Under the pieces are notes generated by a model. It was not told the origin of the DNA, searched no databases, and saw nothing but the letters and a program-made list of their open reading frames with translations. The translations under genes were made by a program, and so were the position numbers. From contig OX387603.1 of the NCBI GenBank assembly GCA_947568835.1, forward strand, positions 28,482,651 through 28,546,650: a stretch of 64,000 nt of DNA, in the 5' to 3' direction. Of the stretch, positions 1 to 11,822 are shown piece by piece; position 1 is the first letter of the stretch, and every line of letters starts with the position of its first letter. Origin of the DNA: Protonemura montana (Eukaryota > Arthropoda > Insecta > Plecoptera > Nemouridae).

Positions 1-1
1 G

Positions 2-3000
2 CGCTGGACATGCGGTGCTGACGGCTGGATCGCGGAGGACGGCCCACACGCGGACGAGTCACTTTGTCTACCTGACGGGGGAAACTGTACTCGACCACAG
101 GTCAGGCCTTGGCTCGAAACAGATTCAATGTCTTCCAGCTAAACATAACCTCAAATCTCACGTCTTCTTGTAATAAGAGAGACTAACAACCTCTTAAAAA
201 TTGGTTCCTTAAAGGGAACTTGGACCCCGATCTCCACCTGTCGCAGGTGTTGCTCTAACCAACTGAGCTACTTGGACCCCGATCTCCACCTGCCGCGGGT
301 GTTGCTCTAACCAATTGAGCTACTTGGACCCCAATCTCCACCTGTCGCAGGTGTTGCTCTAACCAATTAAGCTACTTGGACCCCGATCTCCACCTGTCGC
401 GGGTGTTGCTCTAACCAATTGAGCTACTTGGACCCCGATCTCCACCTGTCGCGGGTGTTGCTCTAACCAATTGAGCAACTTGAACCCCGATCTCCACCTG
501 TCGCGGGTGTTGCTCTAGCCAATTGAGCTACTTGGACCCCAATCTCCACCTGTCGTGGGTGTTGCTCTAACCAATTGAGCTTCTTGGACACCGATCTCCA
601 CCTGTCACGGGTGTTGCTCTAACCAATTGAGCTACTTGGACCCCGATCTCCACCTGTCGCGGGTGTTGCTCTAGCCAATTGAGCTACTTGGACCCCAATC
701 TCCACCTGTCGTGGGTGTTGCTCTAACCAATTGAGCTTCTTGGACACCGATCTCCACCTGTCACGGGTGTTGCTCTAACCAATTGAGCTACTTGGACCCC
801 GATCTCCACCTGTCGCAAGTGTTGCTCTAACTAATTGAGCTACTTGTCCAGTCAAACTGGTTGCAATTGTACGTTTGCTTAAATTAACACCAAACATAGG
901 TACTCTTTTTAAAACCTGTACCCTCCGCTTCGAGGAATCCTTAAATCGATGTAAATCTGTGGTTTCAATGATTGATCCGAGCATTTAAGCACTTATATAA
1001 TAAAATTGCTTGATTTAATCCAAATTACGTCAGTTTTGTTAAGTAACGTGACAAAACGGCAGTAGATTGTTTTAAATAGCATGCACTTTTTAAATGTACT
1101 TGCTTACTAGGTTTTTTTTTTTTTTTTTTTTTTAATATGACAAAAGCATTAATTGCTAAAATAGGGGTGAAACATTTTGAAATAATATTAAAATATAATT
1201 TTATTATTTTCAAATTGTTTTGTTGAATTGTTTCTGTAAGGTGAGGTGACATGCATGGTCTTCACTTGTTCTCATTCCAGCTTCCTGACAATGCCTACAC
1301 ATCCGAGCCTGAGTCTGTGATCTCCGTTGGCTCAACGCTGGACCTCCACTGTCGCCTAGGTTACGTCCTGGAAGGTCCAGACAAGCTTACCTGTCAACCC
1401 AACGGCTCGTGGGCCAACCTGGGGCTTACAACCTGTCGTCGTGAGTCTTTTCATTGGTCCAGGGTTTCATTGTTGCCAACATCAGGATAAAATCAGTGGA
1501 AAGGTCACAATTTTTATTGATTTTTTTATATTTTGAAAGGTTTAAAAAAATTATGTGTAAAAATCCCAAAACAAGATGTAATTTTACATTCAAATGTAGA
1601 GTTTATTTAAGAAGGCACTGTTCTGTAGCTGTCGATATTGTTTCTTTGTGCTATCCTTGAGTGCAGGTTCTAGGTAGAGAAACAACGTCAATGTTACAGT
1701 CTCTGCGTGAAAGATGGCCACCAAATGACTACCTTACCGACAAAAATGCAGAGTACCGGAACATGACGTTAAGTGGAGCTACTGTCGTATGAATTTTAAT
1801 TTCGATATTTCTCGTAAGTTACTCACTTTTTAATATCATTACGTGTATATCAATCGTTGAGGTAAACATTGATGGAAATTTTTTAAGCATGAAAAGTCTC
1901 AAAAGCGAGTTAACCTACGAGAAATATCGAAATTAAATTTCAGACGACAGTGGCTCCACTTAACGTCATTTGGCGGCCATCTTTCACGCAGAGACTGTAA
2001 CATTGACGTTGTTTCTCTACCTTTAACCTGCATTCAACGGTGCTACACTCCATAAAAGATTTGAAAGTAGACCAACAGAGATTTTAGTTGTAAGTTGCTT
2101 TTTGATTTCAAAGAAAATAGTGTCAGACATAACCGTAACGAAGCATTTCATTTTGATTCAAACTCTGCTCTAGAAACTATATTTTTCTCATGTAATGTTT
2201 TTTGCCTAAATTGACTTGCTTTGATTGAGTTCGGAGTATCAAATCTTGAGTCTAAGCCAAGTTTAGTCTAATATTGTTGAACTTGTCTCTAATATATGCA
2301 GATGCTGAACTGGTCCATGCTCTCTGGACCACCTCTTGGACACTTTCCTTCCTTACGCCTCTTCTCTCTCCCCCTCGCAGCCGTGGAATGCCGGCGGCTG
2401 GCTGCACCGCTCCACACGGTTGCCGCGGGCGACGGGACGACGACGGGGGTGTACGGAAACCTGGTGACATTCCGCTGCAACGAAGGCTACCAAGCGTTCG
2501 CTGATCTCTCAGCCCGCTGCCAAGCTAACGGACGGTGGTCACGTGTTCGTGGGAAATGCTCCAGTGAGTCGTGAAGGGCTCAAGCTGGCACAGCTTCTTT
2601 CTTATTATATCATTTATTTTTAATTGTATTTTTATTTGTTGATCACAGACAATATAAATTGACTCCAGGGCAACATGATGGACCCAGTCGATGGAGATTA
2701 TTATTTTGAAAGCGCACGTCTGGTTAATTATGCTGCAGTCAGTTTGTCAGTGTTTAGGTCGTACCTGCCTAGGATTATAGTTTATAGGGAACAACATCAT
2801 AGCAATATGGCAGTCACAAGCGTCTGGTTTTGAAAAGGTTTGCCTGCAATACTGTCGTTGAATCGATGCGATCCAGAACTAAACTGTTATATGTTCCAAT
2901 GAGGATAGGAAGCACCCTTCACTTCTGTCAGCTTTGTGTGTGATTCTGGTTGTGTTGGCGCCCCTGCAGGAGTCTCGTGTGGTAAGCCTGCAGTCTCCGG

Positions 3001-6000
3001 TGGAGCAACGGTGCTTGGGATGTCGTACCTCTACCAAGACAGCGTCGTGTACCAATGTCCTGCCGGTGAGTACACTAGTCCGTGCTTGTGTTTGTCACTT
3101 ATTTACCACAAAGAGTTCCGATTCAAGTTTTATATATTTCGGAGTAAGTATTCGTCAATTGCGATCAGTGTCGCTGATTTTCTAACTAGAGAAAATCATG
3201 AAAGCTTCGACCTACGATGACTTTGTGGTGATAACATGGTTTGTAAATGACAGTTTGACGGCATGAAGCCAACGTTCACTGCACAATTGGAAAGGAAACG
3301 GTGAAACAGAAGCTTCCGGCTGCAAGTTACTCCTCACCTGGCACCGTTGTGTGTCCAGGTTAGGTTATGTTTATTTACTTATTTATTTATTTTATTTCGC
3401 AACTTTGACATGCATTTCTTTATAAATGTTATCGGATGTTGTTACCTTATTTAAATATTGCTAAGTTTAGCCTTCATTTCTTTACAGGTTTTTGGCAATG
3501 GTACTACCGCTTGTCACGGCAGATTATTCCATAGACATATTCCCTCTGCGGCTAAACAGTACTTTCCAATGTCGGTTCTTGGTTTTAGCTGTTTTATTTT
3601 GTGAAGGTGATCTTGTCGGGATAAATATGACGGCGGTTTAAGGAGCAGGTTGACGTCCTCCCATCCAGGTTCGTTTATATACGCTCGGAATATGGCTATG
3701 ACTCGTGATCTATTTCGCCGTTCCCTCAGATTTTCCCAGTTCATGTCACGAACTAGCTGTGTTGGTCCGGGGGTCCTAGCAAAACTGTTGCATACATATC
3801 AAGCTGATCTCCGTTGTACCATGTCTAAGCGGTGGATGTTTGCAGCTGTGTGGGGGCTCCAGACACTTGTACAGTACTCTAGCTGGGGTCGTATTAGAGT
3901 AAGATATGCTATTTCTTTTGCTCTCTTTGTTGCGCCTTTCAAGTTTCTCATCACAAAGTGCATTGTTTTACAGGATTTCTTTACTGTGGCATCTACATGC
4001 GTATTCCATAGGAGATTGTCTGATAATAGAATTCCCAAGTACTTTGTGTTGTTTACTGGTTTGATGTCCTTGGAGTTAAATGTGTAATTGTACTCAACTC
4101 TTTTTCTTCTTGTACAGAATGATATTTTATTAGTCTTGTCCATGTTTAATCTCATTTTGTTGGTGGAAACCCATATGTACAAGGAGGATAGGTCATGCTG
4201 TAGTTGAACGCAGTCTTCATCACAACTGACCGTTCTGTAAATAATACAATCGTCCGCAAATAGGCGTACCTTCGAGTGGTTTATGGACTCGGGCAAGTCA
4301 TTCATGAAGATCAGGAATAGTAGTGGTCCGAGGACACTACCTTGTGGGATTCCAGAGGTAACGTGAATGATGTCTGAAAATTCATCGCCGATTCGAACAA
4401 CTTGCTTCCTGTTTTGCAGGAAACACCATATCCATTTAAGTACTTGTATATTTACATTAAGATTTGCTGTCTTGGACATCAGTAAGTCATGGGAAACTTT
4501 ATCGAATGCTTTTTCGAAGTCAATTAGAATGGCATCCACCTGCTGACTTTGAAAGTCCACCTCTTGCACAACTTCTTGTGTGAAACCAGCCAGACTTGCC
4601 TCACGGAAGCCGAACTGATGATTTGAGAAGAAGTTGGATTGATTAAGGTGTCGGCGAATGTGTTGATCAATAATTCTCTCTAGCAACTTACATGGTTGGC
4701 CATATTATGTTGGCCATATTGAGCTGTCCAGGTGGCAGCACTTGGTAATTGAGATGCTGCTTGTGGTCGCCCTTTTTAACAAACCTTTATAATTAAGTAA
4801 AAATCATTTAGCGTAAACCAGTTACCAATGCTGGGATCTGCATCCCTGGGTTAGGTATCTGGGAAGAATAGTGAAATGAAGTTTCTTCTGACGGTTACTC
4901 TACATCCTCCAGACATTTGGCGGTCATCTTTTGTGCCAACACTAGCATCGAGTTAAGTTTTGTTGCAGTGTGATGATCCAATCTTCCAACAACTTCTGTT
5001 TGTCTATGAGTCCAGTGACTTGTTCTTGGAGTCTGTTATTCTCCTCCGTTGCCGTCTTCAGCTCCGCCTCCAGTCTTATAATCGTCTCCCGCTGCGTTGT
5101 ATTGACGAACTCGATCTGCTTGCCAAGATCGTTTGCCGTGGCGGTCACGTGCAGAGCAAGCCTGCGTTCTACGCCTGGGGGAGGAAAACATAACCAGTGT
5201 TGCCAACTCTTACATACTAGTGTCACTCAGACAAGACCAGTTTGAGAGGAAAATTTGTGGTACCGTGGTTATTTTCATCGTGCAGTGCACGTGGGTTCTG
5301 CAAGAAACTAAACTCTCAAAATTTCCATCATCGAAAATATGTGTTAAACTGTTAATTACTTCTTTTCTTTCATTTCTTTGCCGCAACCCATCTGGCCTTG
5401 GATGATTCAGGTGTCAATTGGATTGCAACACCACCTAGATTCAGAGTTCAACTAAGTTTAACTCCAGTGGTGTAGTCCTACAGTTTTTGTTGGGTATACG
5501 CTGGGTTATCAGGCTGTGAGTTGCAAATGCCGTGGTCATCACTAGGTTAGGTACTGGGTGGGGGGTGTTTATAATTCTTTACCTTTAGTCTATTCACTAG
5601 TTAGTTCATAGATAGTTCATTCCTATCAACACTAAAACTACTACTTGGTGTTGGGGTAGCTGCAATCGCGCTTTCCTCGGGTGGGTTGAATGAGTACGTT
5701 GACTGCTTGGAAAAACCATTGCATACCCATCCAGATCATACGAACCGCTACAATACACGGACTACCCACTTTTCGGAATAAACTTTGCTTTTCCAGTTTT
5801 TATAGTGCAGGTTGTAGGGAGATTAAGAATTGTCGTTGCAAAACGCATTTTAAAGTTTTGCAAAGAGTATTTATTGGGCGTTTACCCTGTAACTTTTTTT
5901 TGGGTATACTCTCGGTGTCAAAAAGTGTTTTGGGTATACGGCGCATACCCGGGTATACCCTCGACTACATCACTGAATAAGAAAGACGTATGAATGCACT

Positions 6001-9000
6001 ACGGTGCTGCCAATTCACTAAAGTTTAACAAAGTCAAGTGTCTGGGCCATGAACTCTGCCATGAAGAGCAAGTCACCTGTCATCTGATCAGAGAGGGTTT
6101 GGTTGGTAGATGCAAAGCCGAAGTAACCCTCGAGTCTTACGCTGCACAAGGGACCGAGCTTTCTGACGGCAAATTGAACAGAGTTGCCGCTAGCGAAAAC
6201 TTTGTCCATTTCCACGGTCGAGGTACGGTTGTCCAGTTTGCACAGCTTGCATTGCTTGCCATCGTTGATCTTAAAAGCAAACACGTGTCGTTTCAATCAC
6301 CAAGTACCGGAATAGCAAATTGATAATCCGGTAAAGATCAGTAAGAAGTTAATGTGATTTAAATATAAAATGGACAAAATAAAATGTTTTGATAACTTCA
6401 AGCTCAAGTCATTTCAGACGGGATCAAACAACCTCATAAAAATAAAACTTACTTTTTGTAAATTTAAAGCTTCAATGCATGTGTTTAATGGGTTTTAAGT
6501 AATATTTTGTAAAGATTCAACCCGTACTTAATTAGCTTACAGAATTAAGCTAAATTAAAAGAATTTATGACCGCAATATTTTGACAGCTACCTTTATTTA
6601 TTTTCGAATGCATCATCTTGCCCACATTGAAATTGAAAGTTTCCACAATGCAGTGACTCACGGCAACAAAGGCGCCAAATTTCAAAAATAGATAATGGTT
6701 TTCAAAGAATAAAAAGGCAACACTATTAAAAATGTCAGCGTAGCAGGCGACCCAACTTAAACTAGGACCCAACTTAAACTAGGACCCAACTTAAACTAGG
6801 ACCCAACTTAAACTAGGACCCAACTTAAACTAGGACCCAACTTAAACTAGGACCCAACTTAAACTAGGACCCAACTTAAACTAGGACCCAACTTAAACTA
6901 GGACCCAACTTAAACTAGGACCCAACTTAAACTAGGACCCAACTTAAACTAGGACCCAACTTAAACTAGGACCCAACTTAGACCCGAAGCATTGCGTGAT
7001 TACTAGTTTCTGGTCTCAATTGAAATGTTAAAATGTACAAAAAATCAAAGTCAGAATATGATCGAAGAAACAGTGCCAATGCACCGTGGCCTGAAATCCT
7101 AATAATTTCACTCAGTCTAAAACTGATATTTCCAACAAGGAGTGATTCCTTGTTGAAACGTCCAACTTTGCTTCCAAGACTAACCTTGTAGAAGACGGAG
7201 GCAGACAAATCCCCTTCCAGACTTGGGGTGAAAATTGCTCGGGTCAGGTGAAGGTCACAGTCGAGGTGGAGGGCTTCGGTCAAGGTCAGCGCTTTCAACT
7301 CGGCTGCTGGAAGAGCAACAAGACGGTCAAATAATCTGCGACATGATATCGACATTGAGGTCGCTGCCTGAGGCGGTCGCTATTTTTTCATGTGAGAACT
7401 TTGGACCCAAGTAATTGGTGCCCCTGCCGTTCACGCGCTGATATGAATAAAGAAATTGTTTTTGAGAGCTTTTGACTGGAGACAAGCTGTCAAGAGACAA
7501 GCTCACATTAAAAAAAAGAAAACAGTTAGTTAATTTAGGATGAAATCTTATTTAAATTGCAAAAGCTTGCAATGCGCGGGGTATTTTATTATTATCAACA
7601 CTAAAACCGTCTCAAAAATTGACGCCCAAACGCAGACTCGAACCCCGATCTCCACCTTTCGCGGGTGTTGCTCTAACCAATTGAGCTACTTGGACCCCGA
7701 TCTCCACCTGTTGCGGGTGTTGCTCTAACCAATTGAGCTACTTGGACACTGGCTTTTTGAGACGATTTTAGTGTATTTGATGAGACACGCATTGCAGGCG
7801 TTTACAATTTAAATAAGATTGCATCCTAATACAGCAACGAATCCAACGTCAAATTAGAGTTACTCGAGTTTGACAGGTTGTGTCGTGATATAGCGTCACT
7901 AGAATCAGAGTGACTGTCAGTATTCGCAGCCTCTTGGTTCTACTCCTTGGAGAACTGTCATTCTCATAAAATACACTAGAATCATCTCAAAAAGCCAGTG
8001 TCCAAATAGCTCAATAGTTCAGAGCAACACCCGCAACAGGTGGAGATCGGGGTTCGAGTCCGCGTTTGGGCATCAATTTTTGAGACGTTTATAGTGTTCA
8101 TAATAATAAAAACAGTTAATTAATTTGTTTTATGGTGTCACATACTTTATTTAATTGATAATGTGGTGACAGTTTTCGACAATCACAACAAGCAAGTAAA
8201 ATACCTAATATTTGTTACAATAAATTAACATTGGCAAGCCTAGAGCTGGCAACTCAGCAAATAATACTTGCCCCAGTCGCCAAATTGCTGGTGACCTGTC
8301 ATAACTGTCAGAGGTGACAAAAAGTGACAAGCGTATGCCTTCAAGTGACCAAGAAACAGGATTCAGACACCTTGATCACTCACTCAATGCATGCTAATGT
8401 TATTATGTGACTCTGGTTGCATCCACCATGCAGTGTAACTAACCTGATCTTTACATGAACAAGCTCCTTATCTCGCTATGACGTAATGCGGTGTGGCCCA
8501 CCTACTCATATCATCCATTGCTGATAAGGAATGCTAATCACAAGACAAACCTCATATACACTTGGAGACTAGTTTCACCGATCCTTTGAACAATCTCAGT
8601 CTTTGTTACCAAAGTCACTAAACACACAAAAGTTGTGTTTTGTTTTCTAGTGAAGGTGACACTTGGTGTACCCATACAGTTCACTATTAAATATCCTGCA
8701 CCTGCTGTTTTCTACCTTGAGAAGACAATTATAAAACTGGGTAGAACACATCTCAACATTTTGGTAACCCCTGCAAATCTTGGGAATGCTTTTTAATTTT
8801 GTTAAACAACGACAGCAAAAACCTTTATCTCTGAAAACCAACAAAATGTTGCTAGCAGATGTTCATTGACTGCTGCAAAATTTAGTCATTGGTACTAAAC
8901 AGATTTACAAATAAAACAAAAAAAAACGGTTTGTCATTGAGCTAAAAATGCACGGTTTACACAATCGGCATCCGCAAAACTATGTCCTGTCTTTCTCTAA

Positions 9001-11822
9001 TAATATTTCAATCATATTTTGCTCTAATTCTGAAACTTTCAGAAAGAGTTGTTCTTGTAGTAAGTATTATTACTGGTGCAAACATTTTTTATTGGGCAAA
9101 TTTTTGAGAAAAAAAATCCACCTTTCATGATGTTAAAACTGCTTGAATTGTGTGCACGATTGACACTTAGCATGCACGTCTATCTGAACACGTGCAGGAT
9201 CCAACCAATCCCACGAATGACGGGAGCGTTAACTCGGCTTGAACTCGGAAAAGAAAATTTAAAAAACAACTCTTGGCATCGATACGTGCATTTGATCACA
9301 ACACAATTCCAGGTGCACTGACGTAAACGCAACAATAATAAAACAATCTCAAGACCACTGAGCTCGATTGTTCTTGTTTTTCATTGGGAAACTACAGTTA
9401 GGTTATCACATTGAAGTTCAATTAACAATTAACAAAAATACGTTAGTTTTTTAGTTATTGACTCTGATTATTTTATTTAGATGCATTTAGGAAGCTTGAA
9501 CTTGGTAATTGTTATAATTTTATGTGGTTCTTTTGTTATCGGAAAATTGTCAGGACTGCTCTTACCCTTGATAAAGTATAACAGGTACAAGTTACGAAAC
9601 GTTGGGAAATTTAGTTGTTCTTTACTTAGCATTGAAAACCCATTTCAAATAGTTTTTGTTAAAACAAGTGCTAAGTTTACATCAATAAGACATAAGTCTA
9701 AAAAAAAATCAATTAACAAACTCTTAATTTAATTAATTAATTACCAACTGGTCAAAATCTTTGCTTCTTTCAATCAGTTCTTAATTTTGTGTTTATCCTT
9801 GCTATGTCCCGGCTTCAAACCCATTGATTGCTCCTTCCCTCTTTGCACAGATTCCCCTTCTAAGAAAGCAAGGCTTCCTTCCAGAAACAACACACGCAGT
9901 TCCAGAGCCCGGTTTTGTATTTTTGCTACACTTAAATCGGTTTCTAGTTTGTCGATCCACTCTTGGTGCTTGCCACAACCTTTATTAATCAGCTTGTCTA
10001 GTTGGTCTCCCAACGCCTCCATCTTCTTCGTAATTCTGTTCTCCGAGCTGTATATTTCTTCCACCAAGTTGTCTTCACTCGCTCCCACCTCCTTCGTTAC
10101 TTGGCTCTTTATTTCCTCAATCGAATACTCTCGCGTTGTCTTCATCCCGTTGGCAATCATCAAGCCAGTCTCATCTAACTTCCGTACCTGCTCCATCCCA
10201 CAACTGTTAATCGCACTAATCACATTCTCTTCAACTTCTGCCAGCGAATCTTTGTGCGAGACCTGAGTGTTTTCGTCGTAGTACCCTTCGAGGTCGATCA
10301 GGTAGCTGGTTTTAAGTTGCTTTCCGCGAAACTCGATTGTTTCGCCACGATGGAAGATCTCATCGAAAGTGTTGAGTGAAGAAAGTGCTGGGGTTTGAGC
10401 AACACAAAGCTTCCTTGTGTTGCTGCCGTTGACTCTGACTTCGACGTACGGTTTACGCTCCTCTTCAGCTTCCTCATGTGGGCCGAGGCTTGAGACGAAC
10501 GTAGCTCTGGTCACGTGAAGGTCGCTGTGGGTTGTTATCTGTGTGCTTGGCATGCAGTGGCATAGCGACAAGTCTGTGGGAAATAAATGTGTTGGTAACG
10601 ACGTCTTGTTATTCCAACGCTAGCGTATTATTACAGGAGATTGCCCAAACAAAGGTTTATTTTAAGAAGACGATAATAGTGGACTTTAATCTCAGAGCAA
10701 CAGACAGTGAACTGTCAAAGCTATTTTTAATTTTTGTTATTGATTACTATTAATTTTGATTTTTGTCTTTTGGCAGTTATTGAATAAATATGTCATATGT
10801 GTCATATTTTGTAGAGATGTGTTTTTAGTCGAAACAATTCCGGCGATTTTGTTCGCTGGTCGGTACTTAACGCACTCCAAACAAGTTTCCGTGGCGTCAC
10901 CATACTTTGCAGACATCTGCGATCGCGCCCAGCAGTGACCACTTCTCTTGCTCTTGACACTGTGCTTTGATACTGACAGCTGACAGCTGATGGAGAGATT
11001 ATATACTGAACCAATCCACGAAGACCCACAATCAAATCATGCATTGTGTAGAGATTGCAGTGAGCTGCCTGAATTGTCTCAAATTCTGTTCGCTAGAAAC
11101 TGAAATTTGCATGCATTGGTTTTTGTTGTTTTTTATGTTTGTTATGAATCATACAGCTGTGGAATATTGAAATGTTTTTAGCAATACTAGAGAGTAAATT
11201 TCCACCGAACAAGTTGTGCACTTATTAAAGTGATCACTTTAAATTATATGTGGTAACATATCTGTCATGCTGTTACAAATTGCAATATCATTATTTCATT
11301 TTATTTGCACTTGGAAAAGTAGAAAAGAAAATTATGAACTTGTTCATATTTTGGCACAGAAACAAAAATATCAGAAACCATTATGAAATAGTTTTCTGTA
11401 GCTCTTTGCAGGGTTCCAAATAAAAGGCTATCAAGGCTCCTTACAGAATCATTGTCTACTATCTACTCCAAGATTAAAACAACAAGAACTTCATCAGATT
11501 CAATGCAGCCTTTTATAATAATAGATGGGAAGAGATAGTAGAGGAAGAGAATAAAAAATGGAAAAATTAAAAATTAATATTAATAGTTTGGCAATAGTGT
11601 GGAAAACGATGTTTTTTTATGAAATATGCCTATCGTTTTGAATTCAATGTGTGAATTGCTATTGTTTAGTACCTACCTATCGTAGTATACCTACCTGAGC
11701 CAACGTGGTATTGTTTCTTGATTGCAGGCAGCAAGATGCGGGGTTCCCCTGTGTTGACGTGTTTGAAGGACGCTACGTGGGAGGGAAACGCTACGTGCTT
11801 CCCTGCGTTACTGCCTGGCTAA
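2..11822 (+). CDS. Sushi/CCP-repeat protein, C-terminal part (5' end outside window)
   Basis: Five exons read in one frame: 2-100 (start outside window), 1281-1440, 2381-2563, 2970-3065 and 11728-11822 (stop TAA). Each inner end has a GT donor or AG acceptor and phases match (0, 1, 1, 1). The product shows three consecutive sushi modules with the expected Cys/Gly/Trp spacing, for example CRLGYVLEG and CQPNGSW in the first, FRCNEGYQAF and CQANGRWS in the second, and VSCGKP followed across the last intron by LTCLKDATWEG in the third. The protein ends about five residues after the last module, with no membrane segment, so this end looks extracellular or secreted. The last intron is 8.66 kb and holds a LINE fragment and two antisense genes. 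Sushi modules mediate protein binding in complement-like and adhesion proteins; the parent protein cannot be identified from this part. Confidence 0.82.
217..850 (-). repeat. 52-bp tandem array of truncated tRNA-like units
   Basis: About 12 head-to-tail copies of a 52-bp unit. On the minus strand each copy reads like a tRNA D-arm (TAGCTCAATTGGTTAGAGC, box-A-like) plus an anticodon-arm-like hairpin, then joins the next copy before the T-arm. The box-B sequence GGTTCGAGTCC, seen in dispersed copies elsewhere in the window, is missing from the array. It lies in the first intron seen of the sushi gene. Confidence 0.85.
1654..2043. mobile_element. Palindromic MITE-like element
   Basis: Left arm (about 1660-1815) and right arm (about 1908-2040) are near-perfect inverted repeats of roughly 130 bp around a short unpaired centre. 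Both arms contain the tract CAACGTCAATGTTACAG and an AAGATGGCC motif in opposite orientations. There is no coding capacity. It lies in the sushi-gene intron between 1440 and 2381. Superfamily and target-site duplication were not resolved. The arm's end matches the 47-bp satellite unit at 54.7-56.9 kb. Confidence 0.75.
3514..4690 (-). mobile_element. 5'-truncated non-LTR retrotransposon (jockey/CR1-like) reverse transcriptase
   Basis: A 295-codon open frame (4686-3799) contains reverse transcriptase landmarks in order: DFEKAFDKVSHDLL, the GIPQGSVLGPLLF block, and the catalytic FADD box with LNMDKTN downstream. It ends at an in-frame stop. The typical LINE C-terminal tail (DIGKYCLAAEGICLWNNLP) continues in a shifted frame at 3744-3514. 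The endonuclease and 5' end are absent. It is therefore a dead, 5'-truncated copy, antisense in the 8.66-kb sushi intron. Confidence 0.88.
4942..7355 (-). CDS. Nucleoplasmin-like domain + coiled-coil protein, three exons (paralogue 1)
   Basis: Exons on the minus strand: 7355 (or 7306, if an AG acceptor is used) to 7185, 6269-6077 and 5174-4942 (stop TAG). Junctions are AG/GT and in phase (0, then 1). The first two exons encode DLHLTRAIF, INDGKQCKLCKLD, FASGNSVQFAV and SVRLEGYF. This order resembles the N-terminal nucleoplasmin-like domain of insect FKBP39/nucleoplasmin proteins: a strand with S/T-h-h, a basic strand, D-h-x-F-x-x-G-x-x-h-x-F, then h-h-G-Y. The last exon encodes a clear coiled coil (heptads across IIRLEAELKTATEENNRLQ). 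The assignment is from remembered family consensus and is moderate. The start is uncertain: the Met at 7355 may be replaced by an upstream exon. A 17-bp array fills part of intron 1. It lies antisense inside the sushi gene's last intron. Confidence 0.6.
6750..6985. repeat. 17-bp tandem repeat (about 14 copies)
   Basis: Almost perfect head-to-tail copies of ACTTAAACTAGGACCCA. It lies in the first intron of the three-exon nucleoplasmin-like gene. The near-identity of copies suggests recent expansion. Confidence 0.95.
7540..7835. mobile_element. Foldback element with tRNA-like core
   Basis: Inverted ends: AGGATGAAATCTTATTTAAA at the left, and its counterpart AATTTAAATAAGATTGCATC at the right. 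The core has two tandem 52-bp tRNA-like heads. The left arm runs from the end through TGCAATGCGCGGGG, TATTATTATCAACAC and AAAAATTGACGCCCAAACG into the tRNA-like box B (GACTCGAACCCCGATC on this strand). Confidence 0.7.
7970..8115 (+). mobile_element. Foldback/tRNA-like element, partial
   Basis: The tRNA-like segment runs from AGCTCAATAGTTCAGAGCAA to GGTTCGAGTCC and then into the family tail (TTTGGGCATCAATTTTTGAG). The distal arm is missing after about 8110. Confidence 0.65.
9430..9720. repeat. Dispersed repeat shared with 38.8-39.0 kb
   Basis: The tract with ATTATTTTATTTAGATGCAT and AAGCTTGAACTTGGTAATTG recurs in reverse complement at about 38800-38880. Further similarity continues to AGTCTAAAAA at both sites. 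It has no recognisable coding content and probably represents an interspersed element of unknown class, just downstream of the intronless nucleoplasmin-like gene. Confidence 0.6.
9774..10571 (-). CDS. Nucleoplasmin-like domain + coiled-coil protein, intronless paralogue 2
   Basis: A single uninterrupted frame of 265 codons. The N-terminal third aligns by eye with the three-exon gene at 4.9-7.4 kb: DLHVTRATF against DLHLTRAIF, VNGSNTRKLCVAQ against INDGKQCKLCKLD, TFDEIFHRGETIEF against EMDKVFASGNSVQF, and SYLIDLEGYY against SVRLEGYF. The position of paralogue 1's first intron is fused here. The rest is acidic and helical with heptad-like spacing (EWIDKLETDLSVAKIQNRAL), ending in a Lys-rich tail. 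Two in-frame Met codons (10571, 10553) are possible starts, and an upstream exon joining at an AG near 10543 is not excluded. It could be a retrocopy or a product of intron loss. Function is unproven; nucleoplasmin-like domains oligomerise and bind histones. Confidence 0.6.
   Translation of the reverse strand: MSLCHCMPSTQITTHSDLHVTRATFVSSLGPHEEAEEERKPYVEVRVNGSNTRKLCVAQTPALSSLNTFDEIFHRGETIEFRGKQLKTSYLIDLEGYYDENTQVSHKDSLAEVEENVISAINSCGMEQVRKLDETGLMIANGMKTTREYSIEEIKSQVTKEVGASEDNLVEEIYSSENRITKKMEALGDQLDKLINKGCGKHQEWIDKLETDLSVAKIQNRALELRVLFLEGSLAFLEGESVQRGKEQSMGLKPGHSKDKHKIKN

Noticed and set aside
217-850. Cluster of tRNA genes
   Set aside because: Units lack acceptor stem, T-arm and a normal anticodon loop.
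3254-3358. Possible extra sushi exon (CTIGKETVKQK region)
   Set aside because: It can be read in phase, but does not fit the sushi pattern, whereas the exon at 11728 completes the module exactly.
9481-9732. 83-codon plus-strand frame with a hydrophobic start
   Set aside because: It lies in a dispersed repeat also present at 38.8-39.0 kb, where it is not open.
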